From Filosporella fistucella (Eukaryota > Ascomycota > Leotiomycetes > Helotiales), in contig JAQJZZ010000011.1 in assembly GCA_030077755.1 (NCBI GenBank), forward strand, positions 1,116,001 to 1,180,000: a stretch of DNA of 64,000 nt, given 5' to 3'. The notes beneath the pieces were generated by a model that was not told where the DNA came from, searched no databases, and saw only the letters and a program-made list of their open reading frames with translations. The position numbers were made by a program, and so were the translations under genes. Positions 34,862 to 45,983 of the stretch are shown here, one piece after another (positions within the stretch are counted from its first letter, which is position 1; every line of letters starts with the position of its first letter).

Positions 34862-36633
34862 ATGCGGCTCTTTTCTCCCCAGCTTTATATTCATATTGCT
34901 GCTTTCGCAAGAATTGTCTCGTCAGCGGGAATAGTCTATGTGACTGACATCCCTATCTTCACCCATCTTGCTCCTTGCGCAGCAAGTGCCCTCTCGTACA
35001 ACGTCCAATATTTAACATACAACTCCTGTCCGCCTGCAGTCACTGCTCTCGAGTCCTGTGCCTGTACGAAAGACAACAATGCCGTCGCACTTGCTTCGAA
35101 GATCTCATCGGCCGTCTTGAACTCCTGCGGCGCCACGGCTTCCGAAGATGTAGCCAGCGCGAGTCAAGTTTTCAACGCATACTGCAATCAAGACACTCCT
35201 GTACCAACGCCAACTCCATCATCAAACGCTGTATCGCAGTACGTAGCCGATTTGTCTGCCTGGACAGATCTAGCACCATGTGCTCGATCAGCAGTATCAT
35301 ACGTTGTGCAATATCTCACGTACAACTATTGCCCCCCCGAAGCATCGGCGCTGGCAAGCTGTGCCTGTCTCAAAAATCAGAATTCGCTCCGCGTCAGCGC
35401 ATCTATAAACTCACAAGTCAAGAACTCGTGTGGGGCTACCCATACTGAGGATATTGCATCTGCGCAAGCAGTCTATTCCGGGTATTGTGGGCTCAATAAT
35501 GGATCAAGTGTCTTTCCTACACCATCGAATCTTCCTGGAGCAGTTTCCTATTATATAACAGATCTTCCGCAATGGAGTTCCCTGGCACCTGTATGTTCTT
35601 CTGACCTAAATTCCATTGCATGACTGACCAAGTGGATTATAGTGTGCACGGAGTGGTGTATCATACCCGGTGTTGTCACAAACGTATTACGATTGTCCCA
35701 GCCAACCTCTTGCTCTGGTATCTTGTGCATGTGTGAAGGACAGCAATTCACTTGCAATTTCGGCCAAGATTGTGAGTTCGGTGATAGCTGGCTGCGGGTT
35801 GACAAATAGTGAGGATATGACAAGTGCTCTGTCTGTATTCGATTACTATTGTAGCGCTGGGAAAGGCCTTGTAACTCCAGGGGGAGTGACAGCGTCAGGT
35901 AAGTGGTCATTCGTAAATCTTCCTATAAGTAGCTCTCTAATCTGTACGTTCAGTCACAACAACAGCAAATGGGGCAGGTACCGGCACTGCTAAGAAAACG
36001 ACAACCTCTCGATCTGCTGGTGCTACATCCACGGCAACCACAACAGGGAATGCCGCAAGTAGCACCGGAGGGTTACTGGGTACAACTAAGTCTGGAGTTC
36101 CTATCGCCGCTATTGCCGGCTCCATCGTAGGAGCAGTATTTTTGCTCATTGTTATGCTCATTGCTGTTTGTTGCTATCGCCGAAGACAACGCCACAAGCC
36201 CCAGACGCCCCTGAGTTTCACGGGGCAACCTCCTCCAAGCTATGTACTACCAACACCGGCCCCAGATTTCTCAAAACAAGAATTACCGAACAACCAGATG
36301 GCCATTGCTGCTCAGCCTCAAATTTCAAGAAAGCCTACACCGGCTCCGGTCTCGCCAATGGAAGCAAAGAGCCCTGCCACCGTTAGCCCTGCTGTGGAGA
36401 TGCAAGCTCCACCAGCTCCATTTAGAGCGGAGGTGGAAGGTGGACCAAACGCAAATGCGCATGAATTACAGCACAATCAACGGCAATTCGAGGTTCCAGG
36501 TTCGAATCAACACCCAGTTGAGTTGCATCCTAACGGCAGGCCACTGCACGAGGCTCCCGGGTCAAATCAGCGCCCTACTGAAATGAGCGCGACAAGTGGC
36601 CCCTTTGAAATGGACGGCAGGCATTATTATTAG
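34862..36633 (+). CDS. cysteine-rich triple-repeat single-pass surface protein, sensor-like
   Basis: Family not recognised with certainty. Three exons: 34862-35590, 35643-35898 and 35954-36633, with 52- and 55-nt introns. Product 554 aa. A hydrophobic signal-peptide-like start (residues 1-23) is followed by three copies of a six-cysteine module. Cysteines fall at 39, 56, 66, 68, 89, 108, then 140, 157, 167, 169, 190, 209, then 244, 261, 271, 273, 294, 313. Each module has LAPCA...YxxCP...SCAC...CG...YC. A Ser/Thr/Gly stalk (about 329-377), one transmembrane helix (about 378-402) and a basic stop-transfer RRRQRHK follow. The tail is Pro-rich and cytoplasmic, with a repeated PGSNQxP motif. The architecture resembles fungal WSC/CFEM-like cell-wall sensors, but the six-Cys module is not the eight-Cys CFEM. 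Confidence 0.82.
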
Positions 36634-36802
36634 TCTATGAAACGCTCCTCAGATGTTCACGTTTACATATTCATGTGGGAAGCACTGATCTTGGTAAGGT
36701 CAGCAAACTTCGGCGTTATTTGCATGGAGTCATGGAGTTTTGTGTAATGCATTTGAAATCTGTTAATATTGTTCAAGAGTATATACCTCTATGTATCGAA
36801 TC

Positions 36803-39065
36803 TCATAGCTGTGCTCTACCTAGCTTCAGATCTTCCCAGTGGTCTATGTGGAAATCCTCGTAAGTGTGCCCCTTCCCCTTCTCGCAAATCCACAGAATTT
36901 TATCGTCAGCCTTGACTTTGGCCGGATCAACTCCTTCCTCTCGGAGCGGAACCTTGTTTTGCTTATTGTTATGGATTGGTGTCATTTCTTTGACGATGCG
37001 AATAAAAACTGGCACCGCATACTTTGGAAGGTGTATTCTCGAGTGTCTAAAAGTGTCAGTAACTCTAACGCTCATTGATGCAGAAAGACTTACTTCAAGA
37101 AACCAGTAAAATCAAAGCTCTTGCTTGCACTCGGATCAATGTAAACTGCAGCACATCCAGCTCGACCATCATGTGACGGTAAGGAAACACCATAAACATT
37201 TGCTTCCACGACACCAGGAAACTTTCCTAAGACTTCAGCCACTTCAGCTGTACTGACATTCTCTCCTTTCCAGCGGAACGTATCACCAAGTCGGTCCATG
37301 AAGAACCACCTTCCATCATCTGTTCTTCTTAGAGCATCACCACTTCGATACCACAAATCGCCTTTCTTAAAAACATTTCTTTCAAACTTTTTAGCTGTGG
37401 CTTCGGCATTGTTGAAATACCCAGCAAAACTCTTTTCGTTGGCAACCTGCACGATGACCTCTCCTCCTTTTTCATATGGCTGACGGAATGCGAAACCTGT
37501 CTTCGGATCTCTTGCAATTGCCCCAGATGCTTGATCGATCAGTACTGGCACGATTATATTGTTGTAGTGTCGCCGAAGAATAGCGCCATGCTGTCCGACG
37601 CAAGTGGCCAAGTAGTCGCCTCTGGAGTGGTTCACCAAGCCAAATACACCTTCCGACGAGTTAAAAAATTCGCAAACCTCTGGCACATTGAATCGTTCCC
37701 GAAATTTAAACCAAACATCGGGGCGTAGGCCATTCCCGTACATGCCACGAACATTGTGGTCTTTGTCGAATGGTCCGGGTGGAGCTGCGAGGAGATATCG
37801 AGCAGTCTCCCCGACGTAAGTGATCCAAGTTGCTCTCGAGTCGTGCACTTCTTCCCAGAACTTAGAAGTGCTGAACTTTTTGCCAATGCAAAGAGTGATT
37901 CCGGTCATCATCATCGTCATCGCCAAAACGCCGCCAGTCCCATGATACATAGGCATGCAGTCATACCATCTATCGCCATCTTGAGTGACTTTGCTCCCTG
38001 CTGCTCGCTATTGAACATATTAGTATGAGATCTGGAAAGGGGATGGGAAAGGGAAGGGGTTTTCACAGAAATACCAACCCCAAAACCTCGATCTACGTTG
38101 AACGGTACTCCTTTAGGCATTCCAGTCGTGCCGCTGAGAGTTGTCAATCAGTCACTTTCGGTGCGAAAGGGGGCCAAAAGACAAACCTAGTATAAAATAA
38201 AGCCATTGGCCAATCTCCTTGCACTCCTTCCCGATATGCATCTTCCGGTCTCTCAGCCTTTAAACTTCGGATTTCCTGCTTCTGCTCATTCCCAAGAATA
38301 CAAATTCCCATCCCCAAATCTCCTTCTATGCTAGAACGCGCGTCTTCAATCCTCCCCTGAAAAGTCCCGTCTTCGTCCACGAGCAGCAATCTTGATTTAT
38401 TGACCTTCAGACAATGCAACAATGCTTTGCCGGCCAAATTATAATTGATCATCGCTGGCGCTGCCCCGATCGCCCAAAGACCCAACCACGCAAATATGAA
38501 ATCTGGAGAATTGGCCATGTAGAAGCTCACGTAGTCGTGAGGTCTGACGCCTTGAGAGAGAAACCATTGTGCGTACTGGTTGGCTCGATCGTAAGTCTGT
38601 TTCCAGGTGTAACAGCCTTCTCTGGACCAGATACATTCTTCGTTCGACCTTTTGGGGACCCAGTCTTCGAAGAGATAGTAAAGAGATTGGCGATTGTTTT
38701 TGACTACATTTATGTCAGTTGTGTGGAAATTGTAGGGGTCTCCAGGAGCAATACCAGCTTCGGTATATATTTTCTCGACTTTCTTCTCTATCATCAGCGA
38801 ATGGATATCTTTTCGTACCCCATATTTCCCATCAATGTAAAGTGCCCCGAGTGCTGCACCTGCCACTGCAGCCGCAGAAACTAATGAGTAGAATCATATC
38901 AGTAAGTTGTGTATATAATTCTGACACTTCGTCCTCCATGCCTGGCGGCTGCCTGCCGAGTCCTGAGACTCGCGAAAAGAATATGTTTAAAAGTAGATGT
39001 TTCCACGGATCGAGGTGGAGGAGAATTGTAGGACAAAGTGGGTGAAGCTTACCGAGAGATGCCAT
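36803..39065 (-). CDS. FAT1: long-chain fatty-acid transporter / very-long-chain acyl-CoA synthetase (FATP/FAT1 family)
   Basis: Activates fatty acids to acyl-CoA and couples this to uptake, at the plasma membrane, lipid droplets or peroxisomes. Five exons: 39065-39053 (MASL plus one base), 38880-38187, 38133 to about 38079, about 38007-37094, and 37046-36803. Product about 639 aa. A short hydrophobic N-terminus gives the membrane anchor. The AMP-binding motif YTSGTTGMPKG (about residues 234-243) spans the second splice junction. The FATP signature DRLGDTFRWKGENVSTAEV is intact, as is YRSGDALRRTDDG. The third intron has several in-phase choices: GTTGGT or GTGAAA donor with an ATAG acceptor, or GTATTT donor with a GCAG acceptor. 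The sequence there is therefore uncertain by a few residues. The first intron is 172 nt. Confidence 0.9.
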
Positions 39066-40276
39066 CTCAGTTTACTTCTCTATACCCAACCGAGAAAGGG
39101 TCTGTAACTATCTAGTTGAACCGTACAAATGCAACTTCTTCACATAAATATCACACGAGCGTGAAATCAACGAATTGCTCAAAACAAGGACATCTTTCTA
39201 GTGCCAATCCCCAAGCTCAAGCGTGCATCACTAATACATAGGGAACTTGTCTTGTCGGTAAAGCGTAACCCGCCCACCGAGGTTCAAAGTCACCCCGGAT
39301 TTCACCCCGCGTTTGGGAATCAATGGCCATGGGCATGGGCTCCACTTTCCGTTTCCTGTCCAGGTTGGACACAAAAGTGGGGCGCTTGCACTTTCTTTGT
39401 GAATTGTCAGATATCAAAGAACAATAAAATTGTATACATGACCTGAGTTTGAAATTGAGATCCAATATATCGACGGCAAAATAAAGACACTGGGGAACCA
39501 GGCAATATCTTGGTGCTTCATTAGGGCGACATTGGTAGCTGTAGCTGTTGACACAAAACAGTACCCGGAAATAGAGGATTTCATATCGGTGTATTCTAGG
39601 TAAGGTGCAGCCGACTTCAGATCTAAATCAAGGCACTTCATTTATTGTACGCGTGACTCGTGATGTCAGAGTCGCAGGCGCATCACGAGTCATTGCGGGG
39701 TATTGGTCAATAGTTGGGTATCAAGCACAACCAGCACGTCACTTGACTATCTTGCCTGAAAATATTCCAGGATCAGGAAAACTATGAGGCTGTTGTGAAT
39801 CAATGCAATCCAAACATTTATTATTGCATTGCTTTGGACGTGAAAATAGGGCAAAAAAATAATTCATAGTTGTTGCATTAGAAAGAGGCATATATTGCGG
39901 GGTAATAGGGAGAGGGAGTTGTAGCGTGGTACTTACAAAATCATCAATCTACCTATTTTGTGACAGATTAAAATAGCTATAATGGAGCCTCATTTTTTTA
40001 TCTTCATCGATTATCTGCTGTTCTCGCAGGTCACAATAAGCAAACAATCGACATCAATATCAAGTGACTTGATAAGCAGTTGAGCTAACTTACTGCACCC
40101 AAATCGTGGGTAATAATTCTACCGGAGGGGGAGGTCTTAGCATGACCTTAAGGAAGCTGCAAGTCGACTGACTGAACAAAGATTCCACTCATTCATTAGG
40201 ACAATCTCGGAGAACCTACCACAACTCTAATGACTCCTAATGGCAACCTGTCAAAGTACTTAAAACCTCAAACACG
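39066..40276. other. divergent intergenic region between FAT1 and the SDH-like gene
   Basis: No supported gene. Contains a perfect 12-bp inverted repeat with TGACTC half-sites at 39654-39692. Confidence 0.5.
39654..39692. promoter_or_regulatory. perfect 12-bp inverted repeat with 15-nt loop, TGACTC half-sites
   Basis: TGACTCGTGATG at 39654-39665 is mirrored by CATCACGAGTCA at 39681-39692. TGACTC is the core of the Gcn4/CPC1 bZIP site (TGACTCA). Each arm has the six-base core but not the full site. It lies about 590 bp upstream of the SDH-like gene and about 590 bp upstream of FAT1. Confidence 0.5.
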
Positions 40277-41236
40277 ATGGGCAACTTGGCAAAGCAGGCT
40301 GATAGTGTTGCCGCCCAAACAACGGTTGATCAACGAAAATACCTTTACTTGGTCGGCATTCATGTGACGCATTCAATTGCTGTGCCAATGCATAACTTCA
40401 TTGGAAACAATCTCGGGCTACACTGGCAATTCATCAACCAAGAATGCCCAACAGTTGAAGATGCCGTGGCTCTTTTTCGGCTGCCTACCTTTGCAGGAGC
40501 TGTGGTAACAATGCCTTACAAGAAGGCAATCATGCAATATATAGACGAGCTCGATCCACTAGCAACTCTGCTTGGAGCTTGTAATAATGTTTATCTTACC
40601 GAAAAGGGGAAATTACGAGGGACAAATACTGATTGGAGGGGCATTAAAGGCTCCTTGCTTTCGGGAACACCAGGAGGCAAGAATGAAGGCAAAGGAAAGC
40701 CAGCATTGATCATCGGTGCTGGAGGAGCATCGAGAGCAGCAGTCTATGCCCTCTTTTCAGAACTGCAATGTGGAGAGATTTATGTTGTGAATAGAGACGC
40801 CAAGGAAGTCGACGATCTTTTGAAGGATACAAAAGCCTATGTTACTACGTCGAAACTACCACAACCTCAACTACGACATGTCACTTCTGTGGAAATTGCT
40901 CGAGATCTACTAGCTCCTTATTACGTCGTAGGCTCAGTACCAGACTTTGAAGCGAAGACTGAGGATGAATTGGTTGTGAAGAGCATCATTGACACATTTT
41001 TGCAGCGAGATGAGAAAGGCGTCTTGCTTGACATGTGTTATAAACCCAGAAACACACGTATATTGAAGGCAGCTAGGCAACAAGGGTGGTCGACTGTTGA
41101 TGGGACGAATGTCATAGCTTATCAGGCCGAGGAACAGTGGAGGCTTTGGACTGGGCTGGGTTTAGACAGCACCGTAATTGAAACTTCTTGGAAGATACTG
41201 AGACAAGCAGCAGATGACAGTGTGGAAATCAATTGA
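40277..41236 (+). CDS. shikimate/quinate dehydrogenase-like oxidoreductase, atypical substrate site
   Basis: Single-exon 319-aa member of the shikimate dehydrogenase superfamily. The substrate-binding domain keeps the catalytic Lys (VVTMPYKK) and the Asp (GTNTDWRG). The Rossmann motif GAGGASRAA and the following VNRD are intact, so a nucleotide cofactor should bind. The usual N-terminal HSxSP motif is changed to HSIAVP, losing the second serine that normally holds the substrate carboxylate. The following MHN is kept. This suggests a different substrate or a weaker enzyme. Neither shikimate nor quinate can be assigned. A canonical relative sits 8.3 kb away at 49544-50485, so this is likely a divergent paralogue. 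Confidence 0.85.
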   Translation: MGNLAKQADSVAAQTTVDQRKYLYLVGIHVTHSIAVPMHNFIGNNLGLHWQFINQECPTVEDAVALFRLPTFAGAVVTMPYKKAIMQYIDELDPLATLLGACNNVYLTEKGKLRGTNTDWRGIKGSLLSGTPGGKNEGKGKPALIIGAGGASRAAVYALFSELQCGEIYVVNRDAKEVDDLLKDTKAYVTTSKLPQPQLRHVTSVEIARDLLAPYYVVGSVPDFEAKTEDELVVKSIIDTFLQRDEKGVLLDMCYKPRNTRILKAARQQGWSTVDGTNVIAYQAEEQWRLWTGLGLDSTVIETSWKILRQAADDSVEIN

Positions 41237-41771
41237 CAATTTCAAATCCAGGTCATAGCTCAGTATCTCTTGTTGCTTTATATTATGTTTGAGGGATAAT
41301 CATGAACGTGGGAGTCACACTGCCTGGCTGTTTTAAATACCATATCTCCCAGGAGGATCAGGAGGGCATGAGAGGATAAAACTCACTTCTCAAGCGCAGG
41401 CATGTCACTACGGTATTTCATAGCAACATAGGGAAATTGTGTTCTATTTTGGACTCCGAGTAATAGAAAAGATCACCCGATATTTCCCCCCAAATATCCT
41501 ATCTGTGTAAAAGAATTTCCCTGTTCCAAGGCTGATATATTGTCGTTCAAGTACAAGTTTGAGAAGTAAAGCGCGAATGGTTCGAGAACATCAGCGAGCC
41601 AAGGAGGTCTAGAAATGTACGTCTGGATGATACTGTGAAGTTTTGTCTTATTTAAAACGCATGGCTTTATTCCAATTGAAAAATTGTAGACATCTGCCTG
41701 TAAGCAAGTATGGACCCGGAGGAAAGTAATAAGAGGAACTTACAGGTGACGTGACTACGACCGGAGATCTT
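41237..41771. other. intergenic spacer
   Basis: 3' region of the SDH-like gene. No supported gene. Confidence 0.5.
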
Positions 41772-42856
41772 CTATACCAGTGAGAAACAATAAGGGCAAG
41801 GTGTAAAATACTTATTTGCCTCGACAGCTTCAGCTTCAGCTTCTGCTTGGGCTTCTTGGTGTTGACCATTGTCTTGTATATGGTCGAATTCGTCACAAGT
41901 CATGCCCTCATGCCACTTTCGTTCATGCTTGATGCATGTATCAACCTGAAAATGTTTGCACTTCATTCGGGGAATATCCTCTCCCAAGTCATGGAGCTGT
42001 CCCCATCCTCAACTAGGATTTGAGCATCAGTAGAAGTTTGATGCATTCCGAATGGGACCTATGTGGAGGAAGCGCACGTGTCAATCAAAGTTATTCAGAG
42101 CATGGTTAATCACTGGTGCGAAAGGGCTACCTTTCGAATATAATTGGGTCAGATATCGTCAAATATCGTCCAGGTCAGTCCCAGCAAGGCATAAAATCCA
42201 TGGGACAACACCTCCAGGAACATTTCGAGTCGTGAGTTAACAAATCTGCGGACACAACCATTGCAAAATTGTTTACCACACTCGATATGAAAATCGCTCC
42301 TTTTCATGCCATCGGAGCTTAGCTGTTCGTCGCAGATTTGACAATGGCTTGCTGGCTGAATACTTGCTCTTGCGAAGGAGGGGAGCAGGCCTTTATGAAA
42401 TAGCTCACTACTCAGAGTCTCGCGTGTTCCAGCTACTCTTCTTCGTGCATGAATCACCTGACCTCTGCGCTGACCTCTGCGTAGACCGAACGGATGATGA
42501 TGATGTTAGTCGTCAAGTTCGACCTCCTCCTTTGCTGGAGCACGTCCGTCCTTGAGAGCTTGCCGAGCCAACACTTCGCCTCTTGCCAAGACTTTTGATA
42601 TTCCTTTGACCTGATTCATGTTGAGACACGATACTTTGTTGCGAGGATACCAATAAGTTTTGCTGTGGGTCCGACGTCGTATGCCACCAAATATGGCACT
42701 TTGACAGTCTGCTTTGTAAATTTCGTCCTTGATAGGTATGGTGAGTCGGTGGGATGAAGATATGGAAACTAATGCCGCTATGCTTTGTGATATAGTGGGA
42801 CATTGGGCAGCAAGCGAGCCCAAAGAATTATACTGACACAATCTGCTCATATTCAT
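41772..42856 (-). pseudogene. degraded RING/IBR (RBR-type) ubiquitin ligase gene
   Basis: Pieces of an RBR protein lie in order on this strand. There is a 116-codon frame ending in an acidic EEVELDD (42856-42506). A RING1-like frame follows with CQICDEQ...CGKQFCNGCVRRF (42457-42149). A later frame, 41987-41772, carries the IBR end KHERKWHEGMTCDEFD. After RING1 the expected Arg-Cys-Cys continuation is found in a neighbouring frame and soon hits a stop, so a frameshift is visible. The middle of the IBR and all of RING2 are missing or unrecognisable. A 12-bp tandem duplication at 42458-42481 lies between the first two pieces. An intact RBR gene starts 737 bp away in the opposite direction. I infer a decayed, possibly duplicated gene. 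Unrecognised introns could explain part of the breakage. Confidence 0.55.
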
Positions 42857-43593
42857 ATTCCCCTATCATACCTCGCTTAATTTGCTACATTGAATTCATA
42901 GGCAAGAAGCTTCCTCAATCTTGTATCCAATAAGCGGTTGAAGATACTAATATTTCAAAGTCCTCCATTGTTTCTAGTATGAGCTGCCCTCGCTGATTTC
43001 CAGAATGACACCATCCCAAAATTCCTAGGCAAATGACTAACATTTGTCAGCTAAATTATATTGTACACATCTATGAAGAATGTGTTTTCAACAAACTCTT
43101 CCTCCTTTGCAGCGCTAAAATCTGGGTTGACACTTTCTACTGCGTCAGGCGAGCGACATAAGTTCCATTTTCAGTGTATGTATAGACAATTGTGGTTGAA
43201 TCAAACATGGATATGACTGGCATAGCTCGCTGTACGATGAGTCGAGCTCGAAGACCATTCAAAAACTTTATACGTGAGTGAATTATTAACAAGTCGATTT
43301 TCAGAAGCCTAATTTTTGAATCGAAGCTTTGATCGCGATAACCTCGCAGCCAAGACTATCTTATTTCCAGTAAATTCAAATTCGAGTTGAGCTTCCTCAA
43401 TTGAGCGCACCTGCTTTGTGCCATTCACTTCAGAATATGCTCAGGTGGAATTGACGTTTGAACTCCGCACCTATATAAAACTAATACCTCTCTCCCAATC
43501 AGATTTTGATTACAACAACTTTCAACCTTTTAACAGCCCTGGACTATACCCGCAAACAGCCATCCAGACAATTTCGAGCTTTCCCCTTTGAAG
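42857..43593. other. divergent region between the two RBR loci
   Basis: Promoter of the intact RBR gene, with a TATATAAAA element at 43472-43480. No other gene seen. Confidence 0.6.
43472..43480 (+). promoter_or_regulatory. TATA box of the RBR ligase gene
   Basis: TATATAAAA lies 114 bp upstream of the ATG at 43594, a canonical core element at a fitting distance. Confidence 0.55.
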
Positions 43594-44834
43594 ATGGAGC
43601 AGCCCGACCCAGTCTACAAAGTTTTCGGTCTTCGAAGCACCCGTCATCGAAATGAACGAATGTGCCAGGTTCTCAAACATTACCGAAAACGGATGATATC
43701 CAATTTGACCAAGGAAAGATTACTGCAGATTCTTAAAGAGCTCGAGAATGAAGTGTCCAAGACCGATTGCAGCATCATCAAGTTGTGGTTCAAGCGAAAG
43801 GATGACCTGTCTTTTAATGATTTTAAAGAGTTCGAGGACCACAGGCGAGAGACAGTGAGAAACTTGAGGAATGAGAATAACAGGAGAAAATATCAGGAGC
43901 GGAAGGAAAGAGAAGACCTCGACAAGAGAGAGTGCAGTGTGTGCATGGAACGACGACACAGCTACAAATTCCCTGAACAGAAAATTACGATTGGATGCAA
44001 TCACGACCCAGGTGTATGTAATGGTTGCATCTCTACTTCAGTAAATTTGCAAATTCCGGATGTTGCTTGGGATCAAATCACTTGTCCAGAATGCCCCGAG
44101 CCACTTCCTTTCGATGTTGTGAAGCAATGGGCATCAGACGAGGCTTTCGAGAGGTCAGAGTCGCCAGTAATAGTGAGATTCCAATAATTTAACGTCTTTT
44201 TAGGTATGATAGAAAAGCACTCATGTCTGCTTTTAGAGATGTTCCCAACTTTACCATGTGCTTGGGTCCAGGATGTGACTCTGGCCAAATTCATAGCGGG
44301 GGTGACGAGCAGCCAATCATGACTTGCAACACTTGTCATTTCAAAACCTGCTTTACCCATTCGATGGTAAGTATTCTCAAGCAAGATTTTTTCTCTATGA
44401 CTTGAAACTTATAGTGATTCGTTACTGACAATATCCGGCGTAGCCATGGCATGCTGGACAAACTTGTGCTCAATACGACGTCAAGAGGAAAGAACGCATG
44501 GTACAAGAAGCAAAATCCGAGAATTTCATTGCTGCGCATGCCAAAAAATGTCCAGATCCATCTTGTGGTCATGGAATCATCAAGAATGGCGGCTGTGATC
44601 ATATGACTTGTTTGTTTCCCTTTGTGCCACCGTCTGCATCCACAGACTCACAAACAGCTAGGTCGTCAATGCCATTACGAATTCTGCTATATCTGCCTTG
44701 CTCCATACAGAAGAGTCTTATCAGAAGGTAACAGTGCACACGCAAAGACATGCAAGTATCACACCAACAATCTGCCACACTTTCAACAAGCATGGCGTGC
44801 ATTTGGAGCACGAGAGGAAGCCGGAGGAGCTTGA
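43594..44834 (+). CDS. RBR-type (RING1-IBR-RING2) E3 ubiquitin ligase
   Basis: Transfers ubiquitin through a RING2 cysteine thioester; target unknown. Four exons: 43594-44153, 44204-44366, 44444-44609 and 44662-44834, with 50-, 77- and 52-nt introns in consistent phase. Product 353 aa. A basic coiled-coil-like N-terminal part (residues ~20-110) precedes RING1 (CSVCMERR...CNGC...CPEC). The IBR domain reads CNTCHFKTCFTHSMPWHAGQTC. RING2 reads CPDPSCGHGIIKNGGCDHMTCRQCHYEFCYIC. The GGCDHMTC motif, whose last Cys is catalytic in RBR ligases, is formed across the third splice site (T plus GT), which supports that join. A degraded relative lies head to head upstream. Confidence 0.92.
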
Positions 44835-45983
44835 TCATTAATGCTATGCCAGTGCAGTCCCCCAAGCTCTTTTCAGTCCATCAATTCATCGAGCTGATGA
44901 TGGCTTTCCCTGCGAGCCTATATAGGTGGCCGCAGAATCTGTGGGGGATGCTGGGGAATTGGTTATTGGTGATTGTAGGCTTAGGAGGAATCATAGAAAA
45001 TGGCTTTCAACACGATGCGAGCGCAAATCAGACGAATAATGGGGGAGGAAATGTGCCTTCAAAAATTGTACAATAGAAGAAACTGAAGCGCAGAGGAGAA
45101 AGAAAAATCTTTGGGGGAAATTACTTGACACTCTATCACATCGGTGGAATCGGTAGGAATAGCTGCTGATGGACACATCAGGACCGGGCAGCAATAATAT
45201 TCCTACAAGGTCTCGATTTTGAGAGGCATGAGATAGCGATGAATTTCAAGGCAATCTGAATTCTACTGGCTAAATTGCAGAAAAAAGTTCCTCTTTGTGA
45301 AAGTCCACCATGGCACTCCATCATATCTACATGGTGTACAGATCAACAGCTTCCGTGAAGCGATGTATGCTCCCTAACTCATCATAATTATCATCCTTCC
45401 CTCGTCGAAGGGGTTATTCCCCTGAATATTCATTCCTATGCTGCTGATGACAGTCACATCTCACATGTGATGTTCTCTTATTTTGTTTATGGAGACTAAG
45501 CCCCCCTATTTCATCTGGGAATCCCAATATGGAAAGAAACTGCTCGTTCTCTAAGGCTCGTTTAGCAGGTATAATAAGTACTATGACCGAGGCCGAGGGC
45601 AACTTGGTATGACTCTCTTTCATTGTGCCTCTCAAGAAGGGAGTAATTCGGTATCACTTGTGTACCACCTTAAGGGTCCATTCAGTTCGGAATTTGCCAT
45701 AAGGCTGTAAGATAAACCGTACATGTGATTGATTGAATTCACTGAATCATAATTGTTCTAACTTGTGATTGCGGTACTGCTCGATAACGCTAAGGGCTTT
45801 GAATCATCACGATATCAAGGCTCTATAAAAATTTCGGTCAGTGCGCATATCTTGAGGGACAAGACATAAGCACCCCCTCTATTTTCTGCATTTTCATACA
45901 TACATCGCGTAACAAGAGGAATACCACTGCTTCAGACGCGCATCGATCCCATCTGTGATCTTCTATGATCAACCTCTGTCAAG
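44835..45983. other. intergenic spacer
   Basis: 3' region of the RBR gene, then the promoter of the fusion gene with a TATAAAAA element at 45824-45831. No gene seen. Confidence 0.5.
45824..45831 (+). promoter_or_regulatory. TATA box of the oxidoreductase-formyltransferase gene
   Basis: TATAAAAA lies about 153 bp upstream of the start codon. Position and sequence fit a core promoter element. Confidence 0.5.

Noticed and set aside
34862..36633. CFEM-domain assignment of the cysteine repeats
   Set aside because: Each module has six cysteines with spacing unlike the eight-cysteine CFEM pattern.
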